DNA of 64,000 bases, taken from the NCBI GenBank assembly GCA_036346205.1, contig JARFJB010001948.1:616001-680000 (forward strand), in the 5' to 3' direction. The notes under the pieces were generated by a model. That model ran no database searches, was not told where the DNA came from, and saw only the letters and a list, made by a program, of their open reading frames with translations. The position numbers and the translations under genes are program-made. Below are positions 1 through 10,619 of this stretch, one piece after another (position 1 is the first letter of the stretch; each line of letters starts with the position of its first letter). The stretch comes from Vesta saturnalis. Taxonomy: Eukaryota > Arthropoda > Insecta > Coleoptera > Lampyridae.

Positions 1-300
1 CAGACATAGGGCTTCGCAACTTCTTTTCGGGTGTTAGTCCCTGGTCCCTTGGTGGGAAATTTGAATTTGTATTTAAGTGTTTACATGTTTACATGTTTAT
101 TGCGAGAAATTCGAACTTGTGTTCTAATAAGAGACCTATTGGTGACTTACAAGACAGCCATAGGTCTTCGCAACTTGCTTTCGGGCCTGCACACCCCTGC
201 CTTGGCTCCCATCTCTGGCTGAAAATAGTATTCTAATAAGGGGCCCTAATGCTAACTTATAAGACAAATATAGGAGCTTGTGTTAGGTCTGTGCCCTCCT
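1..300. repeat. degenerate tandem repeat, about 110-150 bp unit
   Basis: Three diverged units follow one another. Each begins with a GACA..ATAGG block (near 3, 153 and 263) followed by CTTCGCAACTT and a CCTGCC/TCGTGG-type segment. The first two also carry a TTCTAATAAG block before the next unit. No ORF of interest was seen. The family is not recognised. Confidence 0.55.
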
Positions 301-321
301 GTCGTGGCCCGCTTGTTGCGA

Positions 322-580
322 AATTTGAATTTTGTGTAGCCATCTAGTTGTGTATGGACTAATGAATACTTTCTGTAATAAAGGTGGCACCTATCGTTAT
401 GTTACTAGAGCTAATTAGGGTTTCGTTTGTGGCACCATCTAGTGATATATTTTTAAACTAGCGAATGTTTTCTGTAATAGAAACGGCGGCGCCTAGTGGT
501 ATATTTCTAGGACTGATTAGGATTGTTTGTGGCGCCATTTAGTGGTGTAAAGACTAATGAATGTTTTCTGTAATAGAGGT
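322..580. repeat. about 98-bp tandem repeat carrying CTCF-like motifs
   Basis: A TTTCTGTAATA block recurs at about 369, 469 and 565, giving periods of 100 and 96 bp. Within the units the motif GGCACCATCTAGTG, GGCGCCTAGTGG or GGCGCCATTTAGTGG appears several times in both orientations. This resembles the insect CTCF core (CACTAGATGGCGCC). Binding is inference only. The same short motif is also common in unrelated insect repeats. Confidence 0.5.
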
Positions 581-621
581 TGATCGTGTTCGTTTCTCCC
601 TCCTCTCTATCGTCTCTTTCT

Positions 622-770
622 CAAACATACAAATCAATTAATCAAATCAAATTAAGCAGATCAATCCCAAATAAATCACGTTCGATCAAATCAAACAATC
701 AGATCAATCTCAATCAATCAATCAATCAACCAAATCAATCTCAATCAATCAAATCATAACTTACAACCGG
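622..770. repeat. (AATC)n-rich low-complexity stretch
   Basis: The sequence is an irregular run of CAATCAAT and AAATCA units. It is simple-sequence DNA with no coding signal. Confidence 0.7.
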
Positions 771-1076
771 ACAAAACTAGCTTACAGCTCAAAAATACTG
801 ATTGGACTAACTTAAACTTTGCTAAAACCAACCAACCATAATTCAAAAATACCAAACTGATTTAACTTAATCATACAAAATCAGCCCTCACTTTAAAAAA
901 TTGCAGTGTGATTTAACTTACAGAGTGCAAAAGAAAGCCAATCTCATACTTATTGTAGTTATCCATCTAACCGCCCTTTCGTATTAACTGCAACATTGTT
1001 AGTGCAGGTTCAAACACCGTTTGGAACAACAAGTTTATTAACAAAAATTGAAGGAAAGCCTAGCGCTTGAAAATAT

Positions 1077-1082
1077 TTTATT
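1077..1082 (-). promoter_or_regulatory. polyadenylation signal AATAAA
   Basis: AATAAA lies about 25 bp downstream of the stop codon of the minus-strand ORF at 1109-1393. The spacing suits a polyA signal, although AATAAA is frequent by chance in AT-rich DNA. Confidence 0.35.
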
Positions 1083-1108
1083 ATTATAAACAACAATACA
1101 TCATTTAG

Positions 1109-1393
1109 TTAATCACATCCTTTATCGGTCTTCTTCTTCTTCTTGAACAGCGATTCGTCGCTATCATCATCATGGTTTTGAGACTCGTCCTTCTCCACCT
1201 CATCGCTCTTCTTCCTTTTCTGTGAATCATCACCATCACCTTGGATGTGAGATACATTCAGCTGATCCACGTCATCGTTTCCATCATTATCTTGAACGGT
1301 TATGTTGTAATAGTTTATTAACAAATCAGTAAAATCTCTAATGTCCGCAAATGTTGACTCATAAACAGGAGAATACATTATAATAATGCTCAC
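1109..1393 (-). CDS. hypothetical acidic/lysine-rich protein end, possible terminal exon
   Basis: A 94-codon open frame whose last 60 residues alternate acidic and basic clusters (DGNDD, QKRKKSDEVEKDE, DDDSDES) and end in FKKKKKTDKGCD. The stop codon is followed after about 25 bp by AATAAA on the same strand (1082-1077), as expected at the 3' end of a polymerase II gene. The N-terminal part (MYSPVYESTFADIRDF..LLINYY) is not acidic, and the true 5' boundary may be a splice acceptor rather than the ATG. I do not recognise the family. The tail would suit a nuclear or chromatin protein, but that is only a composition argument. It is not obviously a transposon product and could be a remnant of a host gene. 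Confidence 0.4.
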   Translation of the reverse strand: MSIIIMYSPVYESTFADIRDFTDLLINYYNITVQDNDGNDDVDQLNVSHIQGDGDDSQKRKKSDEVEKDESQNHDDDSDESLFKKKKKTDKGCD

Positions 1394-1625
1394 TCAGTCG
1401 AGTTTATACCTATTTTTAAGATCCGTAGCACCTCTTAAGACCTTATTAATCTATTCTATTTACTATTATACAAATACTCGTGCTACTTGACATTTCCGCT
1501 TATACTCGCATTTATTTTCACGTTGTTCTAAGAATGTTTGGACCCTTTCAGGTTGATATTTTTGTTTAGCTATGCATCGTATAACCACAAATGTGGTATA
1601 ACGTACTTTATGGAATTGTCCGTTT

Positions 1626-1641
1626 CCACTAGATGGTGGCG
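1626..1641 (+). promoter_or_regulatory. CTCF-like motif
   Basis: CCACTAGATGGTGGCG closely matches the CTCF core CCACTAGATGGCGC. It is the same motif class as the array at 322-580. Function is unproven. Confidence 0.3.
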
Positions 1642-2204
1642 TTTTTATCGTGTATCGTTCTGGTTCTATGTTTTAAGGTATTGCCGTGTCGTAGATATGT
1701 TGCGTTTGATTAATGTTTGAATAGCCTTACAGTTTTTTTTTTCAAAAATAAATAATTCTATTGAGCTTGGAAAATAAATAGGTACACTTTTGTATAATGA
1801 AATTTAATAAGTTAAGTTATCATGATAGCTTTATTTATTATTCAGTATAAAGCAGTGGCGGCGCGTGGTTTAATAATTTGGGGGTGGACAACTTTTGATT
1901 CAAAGCCGGAGGCGAAAATTTTTTGAGAGCCACACCCAAAGAGACTTATTTTGGACTATAAAATCGTATAAATTAAAGGAATTTATTAAGAAATTCAGTA
2001 ACTTACCTCGCTGAGTACCTTGGCCTTGCCAAACAATTGTTTTTATAGATAAATGTAGCATAGTTTTTATATTTCACAAACACGTTTTGTTTTGAAAATG
2101 AAGTCATCTGTCCTTTTTTGCGATAAATTCTTCAATGACCAATTCCTTAAAATTTGGAATTTCTTGAATCATTTGTTTCTCAATAGATAACATTGCGAGG
2201 GAAA

Positions 2205-2640
2205 TTAGTCTATCCTGCCCATTGTACTTCTAAGGGAAGTTTTTATTCGGTTCAATGTGGCGAAACAACGTTCCGCTTCTGCGGTTGTCATGGGCATCGT
2301 AACTATTGCTTGTAGCACTGAAAATATTTCTGAGAAATCTGCTTGCAAATTATTTTCAATTAAAAATTTAAGTAAGTGGACTGCTCCGGATACTTCTCTA
2401 AAATCTGTTCTGTATATTATTTCCAATTCTGTCTTTAATTTGTTTTTATCTAAAAATGGAAAGTTTCGAATTGCTGAATTTAAATGTAGTATAGGAAAAT
2501 TTGATGAAAATGTTTCAAAATTTTCCACCGAAAATAAGTGTGCCACTTACAAATGGCCTGTGAACGAAAACTTTCTTTTTATTTCTACAATTATGATGTC
2601 ACATACTTCCTTAGCTTGCACAGTCGTGGAAACCTAAGAA
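2205..2640 (-). pseudogene. hAT transposase C-terminal dimerisation domain (fragment)
   Basis: The minus-strand frame ends with LQAIVTMPMTTAEAERCFAT, then LNRIKTSLRSTMGRID. This is the signature of the hAT C-terminal dimerisation domain, in which the AERCF/S-x-L-xRIKT-x-LR block lies near the end of the protein. Upstream in the same frame are FSFTGHL, then a TAA stop, then VAHLFSVENFETF, so the frame carries a nonsense mutation just before 2546. Further upstream (2640-2760) a basic stretch ending QARKRRKTDKTN fits the linker between the RNase H-like core and the dimerisation domain. The fragment is truncated by the (TG)n array. Confidence 0.8.
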
Positions 2641-2775
2641 TTTGTCTTATCTGTTTTCCTTCTTTTCCTAGCTTGACTTTCATCAAAATCTGCTAACTCG
2701 GTTTCTCTAATAGTATGTATGTTATCTCTTTCTTTTTGAATATGCATCGTTTTATGGTAACGGAATAAACAAAAT

Positions 2776-3605
<830 letters not shown>

Positions 3606-4675
3606 GCGTTGTTTGTTTGCGTATGTTTTGTAGTCACTCGTGAGACAATTATGTCGACAAAACAAGCTTTGAAACGCAATAGGCATACGGGGGGTGAAAA
3701 TAAAGGTGTTATTTTTGCAAATTTTCAAATTTTAACATAGAAGATTGAAATTCAGGTCGTCAACCTCGCATGAAGTGCAATTTTTTAAAACTTTCACATA
3801 TACATTTTTTTTAGAAATATATATTTCCGATACCGTTTAAGATATAAAAGAATTGGAAATAGATATGCGAAGTTAAATAAAGGTTCTTTAAAGAGGTTTT
3901 TTTTATATTTTCTAGGCAACCAGCCAGTCTTATGAATGCAACTAACCTGCTTCTTCTAAAGCTACAAGCATAGGGGATATGAATTTTCAAATATTTAATA
4001 TTGATTTTGTTATAACTTTATAACTATTTTGGTTACAAACTTGGTAAATGAAATGATATTATCTTGATAAAAACACTACTTCCGGTTTTTCCGGAAATTG
4101 AAAATATTCCTCGTATTGCTGGTGTAACATACACATATTCTTACTTTATTTGAAAGGAAGCGAAATTTGCTTTAAAATGATATGAAACAGTCCATAGTTA
4201 TCTTGAAAGATAAGCCAGATATCTATTTTTAACTTTCAACCTACATGTACATATGTAGGTATAGAATGTTATGCAATCGACCTTTTTTTCACTATCACTA
4301 AATCGACTTATTAGCTCATTCTACAACTTTTGACCAAGTTTCTTCACGATCGGCGATGATGTCTGGATGTCTCGGAGAGGGGCGGGGTTCATTAGGGTCA
4401 GTTTTTGGTTTTTATTAAATATTAAAGTCCTGTAATGCATTGGCATTCACCTAGTTTCCATATACTCTATACGTGCTTCTCATATAGTGTTAACGGTTCT
4501 AATTTTAAAGTTCCATCCTGTAGCAGATGCTCTAGGAACCCTATTTCCAATCATTTCATTTAATATGGCAACTCTTTGTGGAGAATTTGAAAAAAAAATG
4601 GTAATATCACTCAAATCGGAAAAAAAATATACGAACATTTGTATTTATGCTTGTTGTGTGAGATATTATTAAATT
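3606..4675. other. AT-rich interval within the hAT relic, no gene seen
   Basis: No convincing coding sequence was found. At 4079-4097 there is a degenerate inverted motif (ACTTCCGG, then five bases, then CCGGAA) resembling the paired sites in the mariner arms at 19871, 29226 and 31559, so part of this interval may come from a related inverted-repeat element. A short imperfect palindrome (ACCTACATG...CATATGTAGGT) lies near 4240. Confidence 0.4.
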
Positions 4676-5433
4676 CAGTTGATGCTTATAACAATTAATA
4701 TAATGGGCATATTTAAATTTATCTTTAATAAGTTTTTGTACACCACCATGTACACCACTCATGACACTTGCTCTGTCATAACTTTGGGAAATTAACTGAT
4801 CAGACTTTTTTTAAATATAATTTAAAGCTTCTTCTATGCAGTCAGTTAAGGAAACAACATAGCGTCCGTTCGGTTTTATAAAAGCCCAAAATCGTTCAAC
4901 GGGGTGCCATTTGCTAAAGTATAACGGTAAACTATAACCATTTGGAAAGTATTTGAAATATCATTTGTTTCGTCACTCATAACGGGCACAAAATTTGAAG
5001 CGGCAATTTCTTTTTTGATATGTGCCTGACACAAGGAAAGCATACATTCTAATAAATCATTTTGAATGTCTTTCGACGTGCCTTTAAACACGGTAGCTTT
5101 TTGCAAATGATCCCTCAGTGCCACGTCCAATTCGGCAGAAAAATTTATGAGGCCTCTAAATATATCAGGATTTATTGAATCTTTTCGTTCATGGTGTCCA
5201 TGGAGAGCAAGTTCAAAAGCACCACAAAATTTAATACAGTCTGTAATTTTAGATAAGGCATACCCATGGCAGTCCGAACCTCGGTATCGTACGTAAGCCC
5301 CTTCTCGCGTAAGAGTTCGTGTGATTTTTATTACAAATCTCTTAATTCCAAAAAAGAACTTAGCGTTTTTATGCTCATCGTTCCGGCATCGTGATCTTCG
5401 CCGCTTCGGAGTTAGATCTGTCACTGCTTGCAT
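4676..5433 (-). pseudogene. hAT transposase N-terminal region, DUF4371 (fragment)
   Basis: The frame reads KITDCIKFCGAFELALHGHH, then ERKDSINPDIFRGLINFSAE, later SNFVPVMSDETNDISNTFQM. This is the conserved DUF4371 block of hAT transposases related to ZMYM1 and the 52-kDa PKR-inhibitor repressor. The SDET Asp corresponds to the first acidic catalytic residue of the RNase H-like fold. In another frame 4740-4800 encodes SDQLISQSYDRASVMSGVHG, the continuation usually seen as YDGASVMSG, so at least one frameshift separates the two. The upstream TTF zinc finger is absent here; a related zinc finger occurs separately at 16303-16665. Confidence 0.8.
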
Positions 5434-5594
5434 ACAGATAAAACGAAGAAGCGGTCATCTGTAGAGGGGCCACAGCCTAGCAGGAAGCAGGAGCCGCCAG
5501 AATATGGCAGGAGCGAAGAACAAAAATAAAAGAAGCATCTAGGACACCGCCAACTACAGGATTGTCGTCGGGTAAAACAATAGGTACCGGTTAA

Positions 5595-5606
5595 GCCTCT
5601 ATGGCC
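5595..5606 (+). repeat. piggyBac left terminal inverted repeat
   Basis: GCCTCTATGGCC directly follows TTAA. It pairs with the complement of 7990-8001 except at the first base. Confidence 0.88.
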
Positions 5607-6011
5607 CCATGTAGATTCAAGGCAACATACCATAAAATATTCAATAAAACATAAACTCTGCGAATCTGTGTTCTTTGTGGATCATTGTTGTCGAAAAGCA
5701 ACATATGCCCGCTGTTCTGAAGCGATTCGTGCCGCCATCTATTCATTTAGTTTCAAAATTCTTCAAAATCGCGCCGGAAGTACCACAATGGCGGCTTGAT
5801 TGTGTTGACGTGTTTATGTAATAGTTGTGAAGTGAATTTTGCTGTTATTTTCGGGAAATTATATAGTGAGTTTGTAAACTGTTATTTGTACGTATAAAAC
5901 GTTTTCATAATATTTTTCAAAGAAATACAAGAGGAAAACACTAAAATAGATATGTTGCTTTTAATACACATTGGGCTATAAAGTTTTCATTTTCAACAAT
6001 TGTTACAGGTA

Positions 6012-7825
6012 TGGATCCTAAAAAGTTTTACGGCTCAAAGAGAACGTCAAATATCCTGATACGTTTGTAAGAATAATACAAAATGCAGATGAGTCAGAAG
6101 ATTCGGAATTAGAAGCCAGTGATGACGAAGTAGATATAAATCCTGAATCAGATTTAGATTTTGATGGGGGTGAGAGTGAAAATATATCCGACAACGAAGA
6201 TTCTGACGACGAGGAAAATAATTCACGTGTTTCAAACGATGTTCCCCAACCCAAAAAACCAGCTGTCCCAAAAAAGATATTGTATGGAAATCTGGAGCAC
6301 GAGTCAATTATCCTATTCCTATTTGGAAAGGATGTATACCACCACCAACTGTGGAAGAACCCGGTTCGCCACTATTTTATCTTAGAAAGATGATTTCAGA
6401 AAATATTCTGAAGGATATCGTCGAGCAGAGTAATTTATATTCAATTCAGAAAAATATAAATAAGCCTCTAAGTCTTACACTTCCTGAATTAGAAAAATTT
6501 CTTGGAACTGTGATGATGATGTCAATTTATGGACTCCCTAGAACGCGCATGTTTTGGAAAATAGAAACAAGGGTACCGCAAGTTGCCAATACCATGTCAA
6601 GAAATCGCTGGGAAGAAATAAAATCAAGACTACATTTCAACAATAATGAAAATATTAATTTAGAAGATCAAGCATCCAAAATTAGACCATTTTTAAACTC
6701 AATCGTTGAAAACATGAAACAAATTCCCATTGGAGAGACAATTTGTGTAGATGAACAGATGATACCGTTCAAAGGAAGACATTCCATAAAACAATACATG
6801 CAAAAAAAAACCGAAAAAATGGGGATTCAAAGCTTTCGTTTTATGCGATTCAAATGGAATTGTGCATAACTGGGAATTATACACTGGTAAACATGAAGCT
6901 CCGGCAGAATTATCTGGCGTAGGTGTCAGCGGAAATGTAGTTTTGAGGCTTTGCAGCATCGTACCGAGAAACCTAAACCATAAAATATATTTTGACAATT
7001 GGTTTAATAATATACCGTTGCAAATCCAACTTGAGAAAATTGGAGTGAATTGTTTGGGAACCGTTCAGCCTAATCGACTTCAAGGGTGCCCGTTTTCAAG
7101 TGACAAGGATATGAAGAATACAGGTCGTGGTGCAATGGAAGAACATCAGGCTATTGTTGATGGTGTACGCATCAAAGCCACTAAATGGTATGATAATAAG
7201 GCTGTGCATTTGCTTAGTTCTTTTGTTGGCACACAACCTACAGAAACAGTAAAAAGATGGGATCGAAAGCAGAAAAGAAAAATTGACGTAGATTGTCCAA
7301 GAGCAATCAAATACTATAATCGTTTTATGGGTGGCGTTGACCTGATTGATTCACTGATTGCATTGTATAGAACAGAAATAAGGTCTAAAAAATGGTACCT
7401 CAGAATTTTCTTTCATATTTTGGATCTCAGCGTTGTAAATGCGTGGTTGCTATATAGACGCGATTGTACTTACTTCAAAATTGAAAGAAAAAATCAGCTC
7501 AATCTACTAGATTTTAAGGCTGAGCTTGCAAACACACTTTACCAAAAAGGATTACAAAGTAGTAACAAAGGCCGCCCAAGAACTAGCGATATTGAGCAAA
7601 GCCTTGTAGAAAAAAGAAAAAGGGGCCCTATTGCAGCTGTTCCACCAAAAGAAGTTAGGCTGGATCAAACATCCCATCGGCCAATTTTTTTCTGATAAAA
7701 AAGGCAGGTGCAAAAAACCAGGTTGCACAAATACTCCTAGAGTATGTTGCCAAAAATGTAAAATAAATTTATGTTTTACAGCTTCACACAACTGTTTTAT
7801 GATTGGCATAATAAATGATTCCTAA
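6012..7825 (+). pseudogene. piggyBac transposase, frameshifted
   Basis: This encodes a DDE transposase that would cut at TTAA and move the element by cut-and-paste. The chain starts at ATG 6012 (MDPKKFYGSKR), passes an acidic N-terminal segment (DDEVDINPES, GGESENISDN), then the core at about 6351-7690. Catalytic motifs visible are VLCDSNG (first Asp), YFDNWFNNIPL (second) and MGGVDLIDS (third). The C-terminal cysteine-rich zinc domain is CKKPGCTN..CCQKCKINLCF (7709-7780), ending at 7825. Frame changes occur near 6045, at an A-run near 6270, at an A9 run (6802-6810) and at a T7 run near 7685. Three of the four are in homopolymers, so mutation and assembly error are both possible. A possible 5' non-coding intron (GTGAGT near 5864 to TTACAG before 6008) precedes the ATG. 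Confidence 0.9.
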
Positions 7826-7989
7826 AGCTATGTCTTGTTTTTTATTGCCCATTGTTGCCTCAAAGCCACGAATATCAAAGTTATAAATAATTAATGTAAA
7901 CTTGTAAAATGTATCATCTTTGGGTATTTTTAGTCATATTAAGTCTAAAAACTTTCAAAAATATTTTTTTTTCTAACTTATAAAAAATT

Positions 7990-8001
7990 GGCCATAGAGG
8001 G
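7990..8001 (-). repeat. piggyBac right terminal inverted repeat
   Basis: GGCCATAGAGGG directly precedes TTAA at 8002-8005 and is the inverted partner of the left end at 5595. Confidence 0.88.
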
Positions 8002-8005
8002 TTAA

Positions 8006-8170
8006 TAAAAAATATTTTTTTCTATAGCAACTGTTAAAGCGTGCTTTGAACAATCCAAATCAATAGATCAAGTTTCATTTTAACCGCAAGGGTAGATAAA
8101 GTTGAACTTTAAAAGCAAGGGAAGGGATAAAGTATTTTAATTTTTTTAATTTTTATTTATATAGATATAC
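8006..8170. other. AT-rich spacer between piggyBac and Crypton relic
   Basis: No gene, repeat or terminal motif was recognised between the piggyBac TTAA and the end of the Crypton-like frame. Confidence 0.4.
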
Positions 8171-8171
8171 A

Positions 8172-9085
8172 ACTTATTTTTCATTTTTATTTGCGTTAAT
8201 AATAACTTCAATATTGCAATTTACATTTCTAGAAATATTAAATTTTGGAACAGAACTTGTTTCATGTGAAAAACGTACAGACGACGTAGTTACATAAACT
8301 TTCTATTCCACAGAGTATATAAGTTTCGGCGAAGGAAGATCACTTCCATCCCCCTATACGCTTTACTGCCATCAGGTCAGCACCAGAATTTATCAGCACT
8401 GTGGCTGCAGAGCACTGAAAACAACGGCCATATACCTTTCTGAATTAGGTAATTTCAAAAAGTCGGCAATTTTCTTACGAATATTATACAAGGTATTTAT
8501 CCCCACAGGTTGAACTGTACACTTTCTCTGTCGATAGTTGATGAAGAACTTTTGGTGAGGCACGTTTTAGGACGTAAAGCAACGTATTTTCTCAAAACAC
8601 TTACACCACATTCCTTATCAGTTATGTAAAATGAGCGATCTTACTTAGTTTTTGTGTCAATAACAGAGACGATTATGACAGATTTTCAATCATCAACATT
8701 AGAACTTTCTAGCTTGTACAATTCATTGGAACGACAGCCAAATTATGAAGTCACCATTTCTAAACGTTTTACTTCCACAAACAGATAGTCGTCATCTGAA
8801 GCTTCTTTTAAAAATCTCATAACATCATCCGATTCAAAGACTTTGGACTTTTTCGACTTATAACCATTACTCAGCTTCTTCAGCAATGCAATCAGTTTGC
8901 TGTATCTGAAAACATTATATGTAATTATTTGACAAAGCATATAAACTTGACATATTATTTACTTTGAAATGTCACAATTTTCATTCACTAGCAGCGTAGA
9001 CTTTATCATCGAGTAATACGACCACAATGTAGATGGCTTCACTTTCTTTAACTTTTCCGAAAAGTATGCCAGAAGTACAATGATT
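8172..9085 (-). pseudogene. Crypton-like tyrosine recombinase, decayed, with one intron
   Basis: The encoded enzyme would be a site-specific tyrosine recombinase of the insect Crypton / DUF3504 kind. In order on the minus strand: a SAM-like core-binding domain (LAYFSEKLKKVKPSTLWSYY), a 57-bp intron (8906-8962, GTAAAT..TTTTCAG), then SNGYKSKKSKVF with FLKEASDDDYLF, then RKYVALRPK, then QPVGINTLYNIRKKIADFLK, then AATVLINSGADLMAVKRIGG with a stop after GGWK, then SSFAETYI containing the Tyr. A Cys/Asn-rich tail (NISRNVNCNIEVIINAN) ends near 8172. The usual HCFRRS box reads RCFQCS, so catalytic His and Arg are altered. Several frameshifts are present. Removing the intron joins the codons exactly (DISK|YSKL), which supports it being a real intron. 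Confidence 0.8.
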
Positions 9086-9440
9086 TATTTACGCTTTTCC
9101 ACCTTTGAAAGCACGTATATTCTTTTTGGTATATCAACCCCTATTTTTGGGGCAATAATTTACCCACTACCTCCATCACCTGTTTTTCCACATCTGAGCA
9201 AAGTTTTTCTTGTTCGAAATCGGTTTCCCAATTATTTTCACTCATTTTTACTATACAAAAGCACATAGAATAAACCACAAATTCTGATAAGCAAAATTTT
9301 GTTTTATTCAGTGTCAACCCTAGCCACCCACACTACTTAGATTTTAAAACGTGACTAACCCAATTAATATTAACATTTTTCACTCATCTATAAAATTGTA
9401 TATTATCGTCTTGTATAACAAATAAGTATTTCAATTTATT
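9086..9440. other. AT-rich spacer, no gene seen
   Basis: Only chance short frames were seen. The 5' end of the following LINE probably lies near 9440-9500. Confidence 0.35.
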
Positions 9441-9601
9441 GTTTTATTTTAACACTTGTTTTCCTCCTTTTTCTATTGGGGTCTCTGATTTCGAAGTATT
9501 TTTCCTCGAGGTGTGAGACTGCACCTCGGCGTAGACCCGGCCTTTCTTTAAAACAATTTCTTTTCTTTTTACTCTTCAAAACCTTACTAACAACAACCGC
9601 G

Positions 9602-10611
9602 ATGGTTAAGCACGGTCGCCACCGTGCTACCGTAAAGGTTGTATCCCCAACTCCCGGCGCCGCCCTTCCACCTACACCTACACACAGAGCACACACAACA
9701 CACACATACGCACACACCCTCGCCTCGTCACCACCATCCTCACGTTTACGCCCCCATTCAAACGCCTCGTCCATTTCCACCTCATCAACACACTCCTACA
9801 TTTCTACACGTTCCGACGCCTCCACAAAACCACACAAACCCGCACACACACAAACCCGCCCTCTTACCCACACCCGCCCGGCCAACTCTCGGATTCCTGT
9901 CCCTCCGTTTCCACTCCTAGACCCCCTTCCTTTTCCTGTGTGATTCGTTACGTGGGTAAGGACATCCTAGGCGAATAGATCCGGGGTGTGATCGATCTTC
10001 CACACGCGAGGAAGGTCGTTTGCATTACCTCTAAGGCGACGAACATTTCCACGTCCCTTGTCCGCATCATAACCTCTTCCCAAACCGCCTCCTCGTACGC
10101 GGTGTCGTCATGTTCGCGACACTGCAGTTGCAAACCCCCTCTTATCCCTCAACCTATCCCCAAGTATCGTTCCACCTGAATGCAGGTAGGGCATACCGCT
10201 GAGGGGTGTCCTACCTGTGCTATCCGTTGTCACAACTGTGGCGAAAGTCACAGTTTCTCCTCCTCCAAATCCTCGGCTAACGCAAGTTGTAACAACAGCG
10301 GGGAAGCTCACCCTTCCTATTCCTGTAAGTGCCGGAACCGGCGGGAACCTCCCAGTTCTCCGTCGAAGATGGCATCCCTCGAATCTATCCTGTCTTCCGA
10401 AGAGTCCGACTTGAAGGACACAGCCCACCTTAAACCCTCTCCCGACACCGAATCCCTATCCATCGAAGACTTCCTACAAGTCCTCACCCACTCCCTCTTC
10501 CAGATGTTCCCCGACCGGCGAGATAGGGTTGTCCGCACCATAGATTCGCTATCCCGAAACTTTGTTACGCGTCCAAACCGCACTAGGCGTCGTGCATGCT
10601 TACTAATGTAA
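9602..10611 (+). pseudogene. LINE ORF1 (Gag-like, zinc-knuckle) with stops
   Basis: The product would be the nucleic-acid-binding ORF1p that coats LINE RNA. ATG 9602 begins MVKHGRHRATVKVVSPTPGA, followed by a long Pro/Thr/Ser-rich region to 9943. After a frame break, 9988-10179 encodes VCITSKATNISTSLVRIITS, which aligns with VRIISRATNRPTFFVRILIN in copy 2. Cysteine pairs (CSRHCSC, HNCGESH) form a degraded CCHC region. The frame has TGA at 10177-10179 where copy 2 has TGT (Cys), so one zinc ligand is lost. The remaining frame to 10611 is Ser/Asp-rich. Confidence 0.7.
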
Positions 10612-10619
10612 GCGGGTTG

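Larger units (their letters stand above)
5595..8001 (+). mobile_element. piggyBac-family DNA transposon (complete ends)
   Basis: The element is flanked by TTAA at 5591-5594 and 8002-8005, the obligate piggyBac target duplication. The left end reads GCCTCTATGGCC and the right end, reverse complemented, CCCTCTATGGCC, so 11 of 12 terminal bases match. The 2.4-kb length suits a single transposase gene. The transposase has several frame breaks but retains all three catalytic Asp motifs. Confidence 0.92.
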
